Assembly (NCBI GenBank): GCA_036380925.1
Contig: DASVDW010000024.1
Span: 1 to 35,356 of the forward strand
Length of the DNA stretch: 35,356 bases
Source: JAICLV01 sp036380925
GTDB lineage: Bacteria; Actinomycetota; Actinomycetes; Acidothermales; Acidothermaceae
Direction of reading: 5' to 3'
The notes below the pieces were generated by a model that searched no databases, was not told where the DNA came from, and saw only the letters and a program-made list of their open reading frames with translations. The translations under genes and the position numbers were made by a program. Shown piece after piece: positions 8,817-16,437 of the stretch. The stretch's first letter is position 1; each line of letters opens with the position of its first letter.

Positions 8817-9500
8817 GTGCTCGCCGCCGCGACCACCTCCTATCACCATGTCATCGGCACGCCCGCGACGGCGTGCGGTCTGCTCGCCGGCTCGATCGGT
8901 GTCTTCACGAGCTGGCCGCAGGCCTGGCGATTGTGGGTCGGCCGTCGCCACGCCGGGCTCTCGCTGTCGACCAACCTCATGGGTGTGCTCTATGGCGTCG
9001 CCTGGCTGCTCTACGGATTCTTGTGCCACAGCGCGGTGCAGGTGGCGACGAGCGTCGCGGGCCTGGTCGGGGCGACCGCGGTGTTGACCGGTCATCTCGT
9101 GCGCGCCCGCGTGTCACCACGGTCGTGGGCGCCGTCGTTCGCTGCCGGTCTGCTTGTGGTCGCGGTGATGTTCGCCGCCGGCCGCACCGTGCTCGGCCTT
9201 GCCGCGTCCGTGGCGACGATCGCCGGTGTGGTGCCCCAGCTCCTCGCGTTGGCCGCTGCGTCTGTACGAAGCCGTTCGGGTGACGCGAGCGGTGTCTCTC
9301 GCTCTCGGTGGAGCCTTTCCGTCGCGTGCAACCTGCTCTGGGTCGGTTATGGCGCCATCGTCGGCGACGAGTTGATCCTGGTGAACTCGGTCATCATCGC
9401 GGCGCTCGCGTCGTCCATCGTCTTGCTCGCGACCCGCGCGCAGCGGGAGGTCGCTCTCGACGCGGTCGCACCGCGCGCGATGGCCACCGCCGCGTCCTAG
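8817..9500 (+). CDS. Two-repeat PQ-loop (SWEET-like) membrane protein
   Basis: A 227-aa protein with seven predicted helices, at about 21-38, 53-70, 77-95, 104-121, 127-148, 165-182 and 186-205. PQ motifs occur at 34-35 (SWPQAW) and 140-141 (VVPQLL), each in the first helix of a three-helix unit, with helix 4 as linker. This 3-1-3 layout is that of eukaryotic SWEET sugar carriers, whereas bacterial SemiSWEETs carry one unit. The open frame extends upstream to 8457, but the part before GTG 8817 lies inside the divergent deaminase gene, so I start it at the GTG; TTG 8811 is an alternative. Sugar or sugar-acid transport is inferred from family and neighbours. Confidence 0.82.
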   Translation: MLAAATTSYHHVIGTPATACGLLAGSIGVFTSWPQAWRLWVGRRHAGLSLSTNLMGVLYGVAWLLYGFLCHSAVQVATSVAGLVGATAVLTGHLVRARVSPRSWAPSFAAGLLVVAVMFAAGRTVLGLAASVATIAGVVPQLLALAAASVRSRSGDASGVSRSRWSLSVACNLLWVGYGAIVGDELILVNSVIIAALASSIVLLATRAQREVALDAVAPRAMATAAS

Positions 9501-9559
9501 CGGCCGCCGGCATCGCCGCACGTGCCACGCGCGGCCGGGCGCCGACCAGGTGATGCAAG

Positions 9560-10540
9560 ATGCCAGTCATGCCGTTACGCGTGCTGGTGCTCGATGATTA
9601 CCAAGACGTCGCGAGGAGCATGGCCCCGTGGCACGAGATCGCGGACCTCGAGCCCAGCCTCGACGTTCGAACCACGCATCTGGACGACGCGGCGTTGCGC
9701 GCGGCGCTGCCGGAGATCGACGTCCTCGTCGCGATGCGCGAGCGCACCGCCTTGCCGCGCGATGTGCTGGCGTCGGCGCCGAACCTGAAGTTGCTGGTCA
9801 CCACCGGCATGCGCAACGCGGCCATCGACCTTGACGCCTGCCGGGACCGCGGGATCGAGGTGCGTGGCACCGGCGGGCTGCGCGCCAGCACCGCCGAGCT
9901 GACCTGGGGGCTCATCATCGCCCTCGCCCGTGGGGTCTGCGCCGAGGATCGGGACCTGCGCGAAGGTCGCTGGCAGCGTCGACTCGGGGTCGACCTCGAG
10001 GGCGCCCGGCTCGGCGTCGTCGGGCTGGGGAAGCTCGGCGAGCGGGTGGCGCGCGTCGGCCTCGCGTTCGGCATGGACGTCGTGGCGTGGAGCGCGCACC
10101 TCACCGCCGAACGAGCGGCGCAGCTCGGCGTGCGCGCGGTTGGCAAGGACGAGCTGCTCGCGTCGTCCGACTTTGTGACGTTGCACCTGGTGCTCGGCGA
10201 CCGCACCCGCGGCGTCATCGGCGCCGGCGAGTTGGCGATGATGAAACCGACCGCGTTCCTGGTCAACACCTCGCGCGGACCGCTGGTCGACGAGGAGGCG
10301 CTGGTCGCGGCGTTGCGCGCGGGCCGCATCGCAGGGGCGGCCCTGGACGTGTTCGACGTCGAGCCGCTGCCGGCGGACCACCCGCTGCTGCACGCCCCGA
10401 ACACCGTCCTCACCCCGCACATCGGCTACGTGACCCGCGAGACCTACGCGGTGTGGTGGCGGCACGTGGTCGAGGACGTCCGCGCGTGGGCCGACAGCAC
10501 CTTGCAGGGGCGGCAGCCGAGCCCGCTGCGGTTGCTGTGA
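9560..10540 (+). CDS. D-2-hydroxyacid dehydrogenase, NAD-dependent
   Basis: A 326-aa cytosolic dehydrogenase that reduces 2-keto acids to D-2-hydroxyacids, or the reverse. The Rossmann motif GLGKLG is at 155-160. The catalytic triad is visible as Arg239 (NTSRGP), Glu268 (DVEPLP) and His287 (LTPHIGY). The length fits glyoxylate/hydroxypyruvate reductase and related enzymes. No C-terminal ACT domain is present, so it is not a standard biosynthetic SerA. ATG 9560 has AGGTGA 6 nt upstream. It follows the PQ-loop gene by 59 bases on the same strand and may share its transcript. The keto-acid substrate is unknown. Confidence 0.9.
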   Translation: MPVMPLRVLVLDDYQDVARSMAPWHEIADLEPSLDVRTTHLDDAALRAALPEIDVLVAMRERTALPRDVLASAPNLKLLVTTGMRNAAIDLDACRDRGIEVRGTGGLRASTAELTWGLIIALARGVCAEDRDLREGRWQRRLGVDLEGARLGVVGLGKLGERVARVGLAFGMDVVAWSAHLTAERAAQLGVRAVGKDELLASSDFVTLHLVLGDRTRGVIGAGELAMMKPTAFLVNTSRGPLVDEEALVAALRAGRIAGAALDVFDVEPLPADHPLLHAPNTVLTPHIGYVTRETYAVWWRHVVEDVRAWADSTLQGRQPSPLRLL

Positions 10541-10670
10541 CGTCTGCTTCGACGTCTGGTCTCGTGGACGATTCGAACGCGGCACAGCGGGAACGTCGCC
10601 AGGTGCGCGATCTTGCGGGCGAGCGGCGAACCGGCGGGGTCGGCGCGGCGTCTTGTTCTACGTGAGCCGG

Positions 10671-10696
10671 GGAATCCTGTCGACGGCTCGCACGTT
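10671..10696 (+). promoter_or_regulatory. Sigma-R-type promoter of rbpA (GGAAT-N18-GTT)
   Basis: GGAAT at 10671-10675 and GTT at 10694-10696 are exactly 18 nt apart, matching the consensus of the thiol-oxidative-stress sigma factor SigR/SigH. Transcription would start near 10702, giving a short leader with the GGAGG at 10719-10723. rbpA is a known SigR target in Streptomyces, which supports the call. Confidence 0.8.
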
Positions 10697-10728
10697 GGAG
10701 CAGGTGGGCCTAGCGAGTGGAGGCAATG

Positions 10729-11076
10729 ATGGCCGAACGAGCGCTTCGGGGTAGCCGGCTAGGCGCCGTGAGCTACGAGAACGACGAGTCCACCGAGCCC
10801 GCGCAACGGCAGGTGGCCGGATACAGCTGCCCGAACGGGCATCGGTTCGCCGTCCCGTTCTCGGCGGAGGCCGACGTTCCGACGACGTGGGAGTGCCGGT
10901 TCTGCGGCGCCGTCGCGGTGCGGGATGACGGCGCGACGCCGCCCACCAGCCGCACCAAGCCGGCCCGCAGCCATTGGGACATGCTGCTTGAGCGGCGCAC
11001 CATCCCTGAGCTGGAGGCGATTCTTGAGGAGCGGCTGGGGTTGTTGCGCGAACACGGACGACGCAAGACCGCCTGA
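10729..11076 (+). CDS. rbpA: RNA polymerase-binding protein RbpA
   Basis: A 115-aa actinobacterial transcription factor that binds RNA polymerase and the principal sigma factor and stabilises the open complex. The N-terminal LRGSRLGAVSYE is family-typical. The core carries Cys34, His38, Cys56 and Cys59, the zinc set of Streptomyces RbpA that is missing from the mycobacterial form. The C-terminal HWDMLLERR helix is the sigma-interaction domain. I chose the second of two adjacent ATG codons (10729) because it sits 5 nt after GGAGG and matches the family N-terminus. A sigma-R-type promoter lies just upstream, and a strong hairpin follows the gene. Confidence 0.97.
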   Translation: MAERALRGSRLGAVSYENDESTEPAQRQVAGYSCPNGHRFAVPFSAEADVPTTWECRFCGAVAVRDDGATPPTSRTKPARSHWDMLLERRTIPELEAILEERLGLLREHGRRKTA

Positions 11077-11131
11077 GCCCGCCGCCCGCGGCGACCGCTG
11101 ACCCCGCTGCGTCGACCTAACAGCGCCGAAT

Positions 11132-11183
11132 CGAAAGCACCGAGCCACGCCTGTTTTCCCCCGGCGGCGTGGCTCGGCTTTCG
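11132..11183. terminator. Strong hairpin between rbpA and ppm1
   Basis: Arms 11140-11151 and 11166-11177 pair perfectly over 12 bp around a 14-nt loop. Below a 2-nt bulge, CGAAAG (11132-11137) and CTTTCG (11178-11183) add 6 bp. It sits between two converging genes and should stop transcription in both directions. There is no long U-tract, as is common in high-GC actinobacteria. Confidence 0.85.
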
Positions 11184-11199
11184 CCTGGAGCCCGGGTCG

Positions 11200-11221
11200 C
11201 CCACCGACATCCCACCGACAT
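11200..11221. repeat. Exact 11-bp tandem duplication
   Basis: CCCACCGACAT occurs twice head to tail, at 11200-11210 and 11211-11221, in the convergent spacer after the rbpA terminator. It looks like a recent slippage duplication, and no function is evident. Confidence 0.8.
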
Positions 11222-11254
11222 CCCGCTGGCTGCCCCGCGACGCGGTGCGTAGGA

Positions 11255-12046
11255 CTAGACGAGCTTGCGGTCCAGGGCGCCGATTCGGCTTTGCACCCCC
11301 CACACCGTCACCCGCCACAACGCCTCCAGCACGATCGCCCGGCTCATCTTGCTGGCGCCGTGCTGACGTTCGACGAACTCGATCGGCACCTCGACGACGC
11401 GAAACCCGCGTCGCAACGACCGCAGCGTGAGCTCGATTTGGAAGCAGTAGCCCTGGGAGCGCACGGCGTCGAGGTTGAAAGACCGCAGCACTCGGGCGCG
11501 GTAGGCGCGGTATCCACCCGTGGCGTCGCGCACCGGGATGCCGAGAATCAGCCGGGCGTAGGTGTTCGCGCTGCGGCTGAGCGCCTCGCGCGACTTCGGC
11601 CAGTTGCGCACGGTCCCGCCCCGAACCCATCGCGACCCGAGCGCGACGTCCGCCGCGCGCAACGCGGCCAGCAGGTCGGGCAGCTGCTCGGGTTGATGGG
11701 AGCCGTCGGCGTCCATTTCGACCAGCGTGTCGTAACCGCGTTCGAGCCCCCACCGAAATCCGGCGACGTAGGCGGCGCCGAGGCCTTGCTTGCGGTCGCG
11801 GTGCAGCACGTGGACGTGGTCGTCCCGGCCGGCGATCTCGTCGGCGAGCGCGCCGGTGCCGTCGGGGCTGTTGTCGTCGGCGACCAGGATGTCCGCGTCC
11901 GGGACGCCGGTCCGGATCCGCTCGATGATGAGCGGCAGGTTCTCGCGCTCCTGGTAGGTCGGAACGATCACCAGCACGCGTCCTGTGCCGTCGTCGTCGT
12001 TCCTGTTCTCGGCCGTGCCGGGCGTCGCGCGGTCGTCAGCGGTCAT
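11255..12046 (-). CDS. ppm1: Polyprenol monophosphomannose synthase (GT2)
   Basis: A 263-aa family 2 glycosyltransferase that moves mannose from GDP-mannose to polyprenyl phosphate, making the donor for protein O-mannosylation and, in mycobacteria, for lipoglycans. IVPTYQEREN opens the domain at about 27, VADDNSPDGTG (55-65) binds nucleotide, and DAD (112-114) in VEMDADGSH is the metal site. No membrane segment is attached, so it would work at the inner membrane face. Its ATG overlaps the lnt stop codon by 11 bases. In Mycobacterium tuberculosis the Lnt and Ppm activities are fused in one protein; here they are two coupled genes. Confidence 0.93.
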   Translation of the reverse strand: MTADDRATPGTAENRNDDDGTGRVLVIVPTYQERENLPLIIERIRTGVPDADILVADDNSPDGTGALADEIAGRDDHVHVLHRDRKQGLGAAYVAGFRWGLERGYDTLVEMDADGSHQPEQLPDLLAALRAADVALGSRWVRGGTVRNWPKSREALSRSANTYARLILGIPVRDATGGYRAYRARVLRSFNLDAVRSQGYCFQIELTLRSLRRGFRVVEVPIEFVERQHGASKMSRAIVLEALWRVTVWGVQSRIGALDRKLV

Positions 12047-13706
12047 CAGCGGACGAGGTCTCCTTCGGGCGCCGCGCGGACCGGCCGGCGGCGAGTGGGA
12101 TGGCGAATGCGGCGATCATCGCCAGCCCACCGAGTATGCCGAGCGCCCACTCCGGCGCCGCGCCGAGGTGGTCGGCGACGGTCAGCTGCGACCGCTCCAC
12201 CACCGGCAGGTCGATGATCGCGGGGGTCATCTCGCCGGTGCGCGTGACGACGTGACCGTCCGGCGCGATGACCGCGCTGATGCCGCTGGTCGAGGCGACG
12301 ACCACCGACCGCCCGTGCTCGACGGCGCGCAGTTGCGACATCGCCAATTGCTGCTCGGTTTCCGCCGTCCCCATGTACGTCGCGTTGTTGGTCTGCACGA
12401 CGATGATCCGGCCGCCGCGGGTGACGCCGGCGCGCACCGCGTCGTCGAACGCCACCTCGAAGCACATGACGTCGGCGATGCGGGTCGGGCCGATGTCCAG
12501 GGCGCCGGGTGTGTGGCCGGGCAGGAAGTTCTGCGGCACCAACGAGGTCAGCTTCGTCAGGTGCGAGACGAGGCCGCGCCAGGGGATGTACTCGCCGAAC
12601 GGCACCAGATGCCGCTTCGAATACCGCTCACCAGGGCCGCTCGTGGGACTCCAGACGATGCCGGTGTTCGTCACGTGATCCGGCCCTGCGTTGAGCACCG
12701 CGCCGACGAGGATCGGCGCCCCCACCGCCTGCGTCGCGGCCTGGATCTTGGCGAAAACGGCCGGGTCGCTCAGCGGGTCGACGTCGGAGGCGTTCTCCGG
12801 CCACAACACGATTTGCGGTCGCGGCAACGCGCCGGCGTCGACCTGGGCGGCCAACTTGGCGGTCTCGGCGAGGTGATTGTCGAGCACCTGCTCGGCGCGG
12901 CCGAGGAAATGCTTACCCGGCTGCGGGACATTGCCTTGCACCACCGCCACCTGGACCCGCTCGCCGCCGACCGGCCTTGGGATCAGGCTGGACCCGACCG
13001 GGACGGCGAGCGCCGCGACGGCGAACGCCGCGACCGCCGCCCAGCCACCCCCGGTGCGTGAACCCCGCCCGGTGCGTGACCGCCCGGTCCGTGCAGCCCG
13101 CGCCGCGTGCAAGGCCGCGCTGGCCAGCAGCGCCGCGCACAACGCGACGGCGAACGTCACAAGCGGCGCGCCGGCGATCGCGGCGTAGCCGGTCAACGGG
13201 GTGTTCGCCTGACTGAACGCGAGCCGGCCCCAGCCGAACCCGTCAAGCGGCCACCGACTGCGGATCAGCTCCTCACCGACCCAAAGGCACGCGGTCCAAA
13301 GCTGCCAGCCGGGCAATCGCCCGACCAGCGCGGCCAGGCCGGCGCCCAACGCGGCGAGGTAGAGCGACTGGGCCACCGCCAGCACCAGCCAGGCCAGCGG
13401 TGTCACGACGTGCAGCCAGTAGATGAGCGGCACGAACTCCGCCAGGCCGGCCGCGAGGCCGACGAGCAACCCGCCGCGCCACCCTCGTCCGCCGCAGGCG
13501 AGTGTGATCAGCGTCACCGCGGGGATCGCCAGCGGCCACCAGCCCAGGGGCGGAAACGCCGCGCACAGGGCGAGGCCGCCGAGCGCGCCGGCCGCGACCG
13601 CGCGGCCGGGAAAGCCGCTGACGGCTCGCCGACGCCGACCAGGGGCGGCGCCCGGGCGGACCTTGTGATCGCGGCTCAGCGTCGCGGCGCCGCTGGCAGG
13701 CCACAT
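12036..13706 (-). CDS. lnt: Apolipoprotein N-acyltransferase
   Basis: A 556-aa membrane enzyme that adds the third acyl chain to the N-terminal Cys of lipoproteins. The N-terminal part holds the membrane helices (about 35-200) and a TM segment near the C-terminus closes the protein. Between them lies the nitrilase-like domain, with catalytic Glu304 (LWPENAS), Lys364 (YSKRHLVPFGEY) and Cys415 (DVMCFEVAF) all present. ATG 13706 is preferred over TTG 13709 because AGGAGG lies 8 nt before it. It heads an lnt-ppm1 operon. Several lipoproteins in this window are plausible substrates. Confidence 0.95.
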   Translation of the reverse strand: MWPASGAATLSRDHKVRPGAAPGRRRRAVSGFPGRAVAAGALGGLALCAAFPPLGWWPLAIPAVTLITLACGGRGWRGGLLVGLAAGLAEFVPLIYWLHVVTPLAWLVLAVAQSLYLAALGAGLAALVGRLPGWQLWTACLWVGEELIRSRWPLDGFGWGRLAFSQANTPLTGYAAIAGAPLVTFAVALCAALLASAALHAARAARTGRSRTGRGSRTGGGWAAVAAFAVAALAVPVGSSLIPRPVGGERVQVAVVQGNVPQPGKHFLGRAEQVLDNHLAETAKLAAQVDAGALPRPQIVLWPENASDVDPLSDPAVFAKIQAATQAVGAPILVGAVLNAGPDHVTNTGIVWSPTSGPGERYSKRHLVPFGEYIPWRGLVSHLTKLTSLVPQNFLPGHTPGALDIGPTRIADVMCFEVAFDDAVRAGVTRGGRIIVVQTNNATYMGTAETEQQLAMSQLRAVEHGRSVVVASTSGISAVIAPDGHVVTRTGEMTPAIIDLPVVERSQLTVADHLGAAPEWALGILGGLAMIAAFAIPLAAGRSARRPKETSSADDR

Positions 13707-13730
13707 CAAGGCCGCCTCCTCACCGCCACG

Positions 13731-13758
13731 ACGCTACCGACTTCTTCGCACGGTACAA
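13731..13758 (-). promoter_or_regulatory. Likely lnt-ppm1 promoter
   Basis: On the minus strand TTGTAC (13753-13758) and TAGCGT (13731-13736) are separated by 16 nt. Transcription would start near 13724, giving a leader of under 20 nt that contains AGGAGG. Confidence 0.5.
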
Positions 13759-14212
13759 CGCGCGTGGTCGGTGTGGAGCCCGAGCGCTGCACGCCGGCCA
13801 GGACAACGGGTGTTCGCCAAGGACAGGCGAACAAGACGGGGTAAGGGCCGGGCGCCCTTCGGACCGGTCGCGCTCCCGCCGGCTGCGGCAGCGCCACCGT
13901 TGTCTACTGGGCGCCCGAACCCTCCCGGGTGTCGCACCCCCTACCGGCCGGAACGGCGTCGTCCGCGCATCCCTGCACACCTGGGCCTGGCACCGAGGCG
14001 GCCTCGACGCGGTGCCGCGCGAGCCGCCCATGACTCAGGGTCTGAGGATGGCGAAGGGTTCTCCTCGGCCGGAAAACTCGGTGGACGCGGGGAACATATC
14101 GGGTCCGCTCCTGCCGTTGTCAACCGTGCCCTGACGTGCGGAAACGCGCGTCTTCGCAGGTCAGCGCGGGTGTCTCGCAGACCCACAATCCGAGGGCAAT
14201 TTGGCCCGGAGG
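13737..14212. other. Gene-free stretch between lnt and the CAP-protein gene
   Basis: About 500 bases from the lnt start to the CAP-protein stop hold no convincing gene. Open frames on both strands translate to Arg/Pro/Ala-rich strings without family features. The stretch contains the lnt promoter and two adjacent hairpins at 13812-13860. No tRNA, riboswitch or repeat family was recognised in the rest. Confidence 0.6.
13812..13860. other. Two adjacent hairpins upstream of lnt
   Basis: TGTTCGCC (13812-13819) and GGCGAACA (13827-13834) form an 8-bp stem with a 7-nt loop. AAGGGC (13844-13849) and GCCCTT (13855-13860) form a 6-bp stem with a 5-nt loop. They lie 50-100 bases upstream of the lnt promoter. 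They might be terminators for transcripts from the right, or protein-binding dyads. Confidence 0.45.
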
Positions 14213-15001
14213 TCAGCTGAGCGTCGCGTTGATCGCGACGAAGTCGAGCAATCGGGTGACCGGGTCGAGGCCTTGCACCGCTGGCGCGGCGTCGAGCTGG
14301 TTCGCCAGCCGTTGCGCGGCCGCCAGCGAGATCCGGGCGAGGTCGCGCGAGGCGCGGGTTTGGGCCGCGGCGGCCGGCGCCCGCGACGGGGTGGTGGGCG
14401 CGGTGGCGGCCTGCTTGGTGGCGGACTGCTTGGTGGCGGCCGCCCGATGCTGCGGCGTGGCCGGGCGCGGGCTGGGGGCTTGCGTGACCACCGGCTTGGG
14501 CGCGCTCGGCGCCGGAGCCGCGCCGGTCGGCCGGCGGAAGATCTCCGACACCCACAACGTGCCCGAGGCGTCGACCACCGCCCCGACGCCGATCTGGGTG
14601 TACGCGCTGGACAAGATGTTGGCCCGGTGGGCGGGCGAGCCCATGAACGCCGTCTCGATCGACGCCGCCGAAGGGCCCTCTCCGACGTTCTCGCCGAGCG
14701 TCGACCAGCAACACACCGCACCGCCCAGGTTGGGCGTGTGCGCGAGGGTGTGGGAAGCCGCCATCCGGCTGGCCTGGGTGCGCGCCGCCGCGGCCAGATC
14801 GCCGCTCACGGCGAGCGATGGCAGTCCGTGCGACGCTCGTGCGCTGTTGGCCATCGTGACCAGGCTTGAGCTGGAGTCGGCGCTCGCGACGCGCGCCCCG
14901 ATCACCAGACCCCCGATGGCGAGCGCGACCGCCAGCGCGACCGCCAACGCGACACGCGGGACCCGGGTGAGCAGCAGGGCGCGGGGGGCGGGCGCGAGCA
15001 C
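14213..15001 (-). CDS. Secreted CAP/SCP-domain protein (YkwD-like)
   Basis: A 262-aa exported protein. A hydrophobic signal segment (about 15-36) ends in ARVASA, probably cleaved near residue 41. The CAP domain covers about 43-156, with GENVG at 103-107, His125 in SPAHRANIL and an adjacent CC pair at 97-98. A low-complexity Ala/Pro/Thr linker (160-215) leads to a helical C-terminal segment of about 45 residues with no known match. CAP proteins of bacteria are mostly uncharacterised; cell-wall or lipid binding has been proposed. The GTG start follows AGGAGG by 11 nt. Confidence 0.88.
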   Translation of the reverse strand: MLAPAPRALLLTRVPRVALAVALAVALAIGGLVIGARVASADSSSSLVTMANSARASHGLPSLAVSGDLAAAARTQASRMAASHTLAHTPNLGGAVCCWSTLGENVGEGPSAASIETAFMGSPAHRANILSSAYTQIGVGAVVDASGTLWVSEIFRRPTGAAPAPSAPKPVVTQAPSPRPATPQHRAAATKQSATKQAATAPTTPSRAPAAAAQTRASRDLARISLAAAQRLANQLDAAPAVQGLDPVTRLLDFVAINATLS

Positions 15002-15184
15002 GAGGCGGCGATCCTCCTGATCGGTACTGCAGGGCGAAACTGCCGTTGCCCGGCCGCGATCACCGGACGCCCGTTACCTTGCCGCAACATCGGCCCGATT
15101 GCCAACAGACGAGTCGCGTTTTCGGGCGTTTTTCGTCAGCGCGAACCATCCAGTCCGCGTGGATTTAGTCCGATTTGATCAGGA

Positions 15185-16327
15185 TTAGCCGGACAGCTGC
15201 CGGCTGATCACCACACGCTGAACCTGATTGGTCCCCTCGACGATCTGCAAGGCCTTCGCCTCTCGCATGAACCGTTCGACCGGGTAGTCCTCCACGAAGC
15301 CGTAACCACCGAGCACCTGCACCGCGTCGATCGTGACCCGCATGGCCGCGTCGCTGCAGAACAGCTTCGCCATCGCGGCTTCCCTGGTCACCGGCGCTCC
15401 GGCGTCGAGTCGGCGGGCGGCCGCCAGGTACAGCGACCGACCCGCCTCCACGGCGGTCGCCATGTCGGCCAGCATGAAGGCGAGTCCCTCGAAGTCTCGA
15501 ATCGGACGACCGAACTGACGGCGCTGCCCGGCGTACTCCAAGGCGACGTCGAGCGCGGCCTGCGCGAGCCCCACCGCGCAAGCCGCGATCCCGAGCCGCC
15601 CGGTGTCGAGCGCTGCCAGCGCGATCGGAAAGCCCTGCCCAGGCTCGCCGATCAGCCGGTCCGCCGCCGCGACCACGCCGTCCACGCGGACTTGCGACGT
15701 GGGCGAGGCGCGCAGGCCCATCTTGTGCTCGGGTGTCGCGGCCGTCAGGCCGGCGTCGTCCGAGAACAGCAGGAAGCAGCTGATGCCGCGCGCGCCGTCG
15801 TCGGACGTGCGGGCCATCACGGTGTAGAAGTCGGCGACGCCGCCGTGGGTGATCCACGCCTTCGTTCCGTCGAGCCGGTAGCCGCCGTCGACGGCGGTCG
15901 CCCGGGTGCGCAACGCCGCCGCGTCGGATCCGGAGTCGGGCTCGGACAGGCAATACGCTCCGAGCTCGCCGCCGCCGAGCATCTTTGGCAGCCAGCGGCT
16001 CTTTTGGTCCGCGGCGCCGTACCGGGCGAGCGGGAAGCACGACAGCGCGTGCACGCTGACTCCGAGGCCCACGGTCAACCACGAACGGGCGAGTTCTTCG
16101 ACGACCTGTAAGAACACCTCGTAGGGCAGTCCCGCGCCGCCGTGCTCCTCCGGATACGGCAGGCCGAGCAGGCCCATGCCGCCGATCTTGGTGAAGACGT
16201 CGCGGGGAAACGCGCCCGCGCGCTCGGCTTCGGCGGCCCGGGGGGCCAGCTCGTCGCGGGCGAACTCGCCTACTAGGTCGAGCAGCTCACGCGCTTCGGG
16301 TGTGGGAAGCGTTCGTTCGACGTTCAC
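15185..16327 (-). CDS. Acyl-CoA dehydrogenase
   Basis: A 380-aa FAD enzyme that introduces the 2,3-double bond into acyl-CoA and passes electrons to ETF. Typical signatures are present: GAYCLSEPDSGSD in the middle domain, the QFGRPI region, and the C-terminal IVEGTNQVQR, whose Glu is at the catalytic-base position of short- and medium-chain members. GTG 16327 is chosen over the start at 16423 because AGGAG lies 5-6 nt before it and the resulting length is exactly family-typical. Chain-length specificity cannot be read. It is divergent from the exonuclease gene. Confidence 0.94.
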   Translation of the reverse strand: MNVERTLPTPEARELLDLVGEFARDELAPRAAEAERAGAFPRDVFTKIGGMGLLGLPYPEEHGGAGLPYEVFLQVVEELARSWLTVGLGVSVHALSCFPLARYGAADQKSRWLPKMLGGGELGAYCLSEPDSGSDAAALRTRATAVDGGYRLDGTKAWITHGGVADFYTVMARTSDDGARGISCFLLFSDDAGLTAATPEHKMGLRASPTSQVRVDGVVAAADRLIGEPGQGFPIALAALDTGRLGIAACAVGLAQAALDVALEYAGQRRQFGRPIRDFEGLAFMLADMATAVEAGRSLYLAAARRLDAGAPVTREAAMAKLFCSDAAMRVTIDAVQVLGGYGFVEDYPVERFMREAKALQIVEGTNQVQRVVISRQLSG

Positions 16328-16394
16328 TGCCGCTCCTGGGTTCGGAAGCTGCTGGACGAGGTGAGCGGCCGGGGTCGCCGGCTGCGTTCCGCTC

Positions 16395-16400
16395 AATCTA
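16395..16400 (-). promoter_or_regulatory. Possible -10 box for the acyl-CoA dehydrogenase
   Basis: On the minus strand this reads TAGATT, matching TAnnnT, in the 110-base divergent spacer. It would give a leader of about 60 nt. On the plus strand the overlapping CAATCT could serve the exonuclease gene. Neither has a clear -35 box. Confidence 0.3.
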
Positions 16401-16437
16401 GTGCGCGTCGGCGGCCGCCCCATGGAAAGCTGCTCGC

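Noticed and set aside
13771..14220. 149-codon plus-strand frame in the long gene-free stretch
   Set aside because: Arg/Pro-rich translation without hydrophobic core or motif, and it crosses two hairpins and the end of the CAP gene.
15002..15184. c-di-AMP (ydaO-type) riboswitch before the CAP-protein gene
   Set aside because: Such switches precede wall-acting genes in actinobacteria, so I looked for one, but the conserved GGGGNACC-like core is not present.
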